Under the pieces are notes generated by a model. It ran no database searches. It saw nothing but the letters and a program-made list of their open reading frames with translations, and was not told where the DNA came from. A program made the position numbers and the translations under genes. This document shows, piece by piece, positions 62,939 through 64,000 of a stretch of DNA of 64,000 nt; positions within the stretch are counted from its first letter, which is position 1, and every line of letters begins with the position of its first letter. The DNA is from Microbulbifer sp. TB1203 (GTDB lineage: Bacteria; Pseudomonadota; Gammaproteobacteria; Pseudomonadales; Cellvibrionaceae). Location: the NCBI RefSeq assembly GCF_030997045.1, contig NZ_CP116899.1:992001-1056000 (forward strand), given 5' to 3'.

Positions 62939-63141
62939 CGCGCCAATGCGGCGGCTGCCATGGAGTACCGGCGGCCAGCCGCAGATACCCGGTTTTCGAA
63001 CCAGTCTGCCATCGACTCGTCATACCGGCGCAGCCTGCTATCCAGTACAGTAACGGCTTGCGCCGAAATGCCGGAAGCCCGGACCCCCTGTCCGCCCTTG
63101 CAGCCAATCCGCGGTTTAACTTGCGGCCAACTGAGAGTAAA

Positions 63142-63166
63142 ATACCCGAGTAAGAAACTCGGTTAT
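63142..63166. promoter_or_regulatory. IscR type-1-like palindrome before nfuA
   Basis: A 25-bp site: ATA-CCC-GAGT, spacer AAGAA, ACTC-GGT-TAT. The layout equals the IscR type-1 consensus (ATAsyyGACT-5-AGTCrrsTAT) with inner GAGT/ACTC instead of GACT/AGTC. It ends 12 bp before the nfuA ATG. The same sequence can form a short hairpin followed by TTATTT, so a weak terminator or leader hairpin is the alternative. Confidence 0.45.
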
Positions 63167-63178
63167 TTGAGAAGCTTT

Positions 63179-63781
63179 ATGTCACAACAGCCTTCAGACC
63201 TGAACGTCACTATCACCGAATCCGCCCAGGGTTACCTCCGTGAGCTGCTGGAGAAGCAGGACTGCGAGGGTATCGCTGTGCGTATGTTCGTATCGAATCC
63301 CGGCACCCCAAATGCGGAGACCTGCATTGCCTACTGCCGTCCCGGGGAGGAGCAGGAGGGAGACGTGATGGTGGAATACGAGGGTCTCAAGGCTTACTTT
63401 GAAGGGCGCAGCATCCCTTATCTGGACGAAGCCCGGGTGGACTACTCCACGGACAAGATGGGCGGCCAGCTCACCATTCGCGCGCCCAACTCGCGCATGC
63501 CGAAAGTCACTGACGACAGCCCCATCGAAGACCGTATCAACTACGTGCTCTACAGCGATATCAACCCCGGCCTCGCCGCCCACGGCGGCCAGGTGAGCCT
63601 GGTGGAAGTGACCGATGACCACTATGCGGTACTGAAATTCGGCGGCGGCTGCCAGGGCTGCGGCATGGTGGATATGACCCTGAAAGAGGGCGTGGAAAAG
63701 ACCTTGAAGGAAAAGATTCCCGAACTGGCCGGGGTCAAGGACATTACCGACCACACCGATACCTCCCAGGCCTACTACTGA
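63179..63781 (+). CDS. nfuA: Fe-S biogenesis protein NfuA
   Basis: A 200-residue carrier of [4Fe-4S] clusters. The N-terminal degenerate A-type domain (LNVTITESAQGYLRELLEKQ ... GIAVRMFVSNPGTP) lacks the A-type cysteines. The C-terminal Nfu domain has the cluster motif GGGCQGCGMVDMTLKEGVE with Cys158 and Cys161. The DINPGLAAHGGQVSLVEV segment is characteristic. ATG 63179 matches the E. coli NfuA length; the frame open upstream to 62960 is not used. A terminator follows. Confidence 0.96.
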   Translation: MSQQPSDLNVTITESAQGYLRELLEKQDCEGIAVRMFVSNPGTPNAETCIAYCRPGEEQEGDVMVEYEGLKAYFEGRSIPYLDEARVDYSTDKMGGQLTIRAPNSRMPKVTDDSPIEDRINYVLYSDINPGLAAHGGQVSLVEVTDDHYAVLKFGGGCQGCGMVDMTLKEGVEKTLKEKIPELAGVKDITDHTDTSQAYY

Positions 63782-63794
63782 TCTGGACGAGATA

Positions 63795-63822
63795 TAAAAA
63801 CGCGGGTAGAGCCGCGTTTTTT
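63795..63822 (+). terminator. Rho-independent terminator of nfuA
   Basis: AAAACGCGG-GTAGAGC-CGCGTTTTTT, a stem with a T run, 14 bp after the nfuA stop codon. With A-tracts on its other side it could work in both directions. Confidence 0.9.
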
Positions 63823-63855
63823 ATGCCCGCAGTGAAATCATTTCCAAACCTTCCC

Positions 63856-64000
63856 CCTGTAGGAGCGGCCGCTGGCCGCGATCGGCATTAGATAGGAGTA
63901 CAAACCTCGACGAGCAGATCCAACCACCGGGGACCTTTTGTGGGACCGTATGAGGCATGGATGCCGATTACGAGCGTACAGGGAGGTATTCACAGCGTGT
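63856..64000. repeat. Palindromic repeats at the right window edge
   Basis: At 63856-63885 there is TGTAGGAGCGGCC-GCTGGCCGCGATCGG, a relative of 23742. From about 63924 to the edge the sequence (CCGGGGACCTTTTGTGGGAC, then CGATTACGAGCGTACAGGGA and CACAGCGTGT) is the inverted, partial third copy of the hairpin repeat at 2581-2692, with arm and loop both conserved. No gene is visible. Confidence 0.75.

Overview
The window is a 64 kb stretch of GC-rich chromosome from a gammaproteobacterium. A CmoM-type tRNA methyltransferase, a lipoprotein-type TolC/RND efflux set, a PhhA/PhhR pair, NfuA, cobalamin-dependent MetH and a CysI-DUF934 sulfite reductase pair all fit a marine Pseudomonadales/Cellvibrionales-like organism such as Microbulbifer. 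That genus guess is an inference from gene content and repeats, not something the sequence proves. Intergenic spaces are crowded with short palindromic repeats of at least five families.

Layout. 0.2-5.8 kb: DUF599 membrane protein, MazG-like pyrophosphohydrolase, a PepSY membrane protein with a TonB-dependent siderophore receptor (Fur-box candidate and a nine-G tract upstream), and cmoM. 5.9-7.3 kb: a glutamate decarboxylase gene broken by a 266-bp miniature inverted-repeat element. 7.4-14.2 kb: J-domain membrane protein, methyltransferase, msrA, 3-mercaptopyruvate sulfurtransferase, TAP-like lipoprotein hydrolase, TRIC channel, an 8x7-bp tandem repeat and glutaryl-CoA dehydrogenase. 14.4-20.6 kb: a TolC/MFP/RND efflux system. 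20.6-27.1 kb: CPA2 antiporter, class V aminotransferase, Lrp regulator, and the divergent phhA/phhR pair around a perfect TyrR box. 27.3-32.3 kb: DUF962 protein, class III CoA-transferase, VOC protein, a truncated MreB-like membrane protein and two SGNH esterases.

32.4-39.6 kb is the accessory island. It holds an acyl-CoA-oxidase-like gene, AT-rich small membrane-protein genes, and a group II intron (35317-39133) inserted in an integron-type attC site. That intron is itself interrupted exactly at the YADD motif of its reverse transcriptase by a second complete group II intron (35957-37824). Both sets of boundaries can be placed to the base. Removing the inner intron restores an unbroken reverse transcriptase, and removing the outer intron restores the attC core GTTAGAC. 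This nested intron (twintron) in an orphan attC cassette is the most unusual structure in the window.

40.0-64 kb: asnS, an ATP-grasp/CocE-hydrolase pair, the sulfite reductase cysI-DUF934 pair, an AttH-type ABC operon whose ATPase carries a frameshift, metH-DUF2970, a full-length 5-oxoprolinase-type hydantoinase, a NemR-like TetR regulator whose predicted operator is repeated in front of a CurA-like reductase/DJ-1 operon, and nfuA behind an IscR-type-1-like palindrome.

No rRNA, tRNA or CRISPR array was seen.
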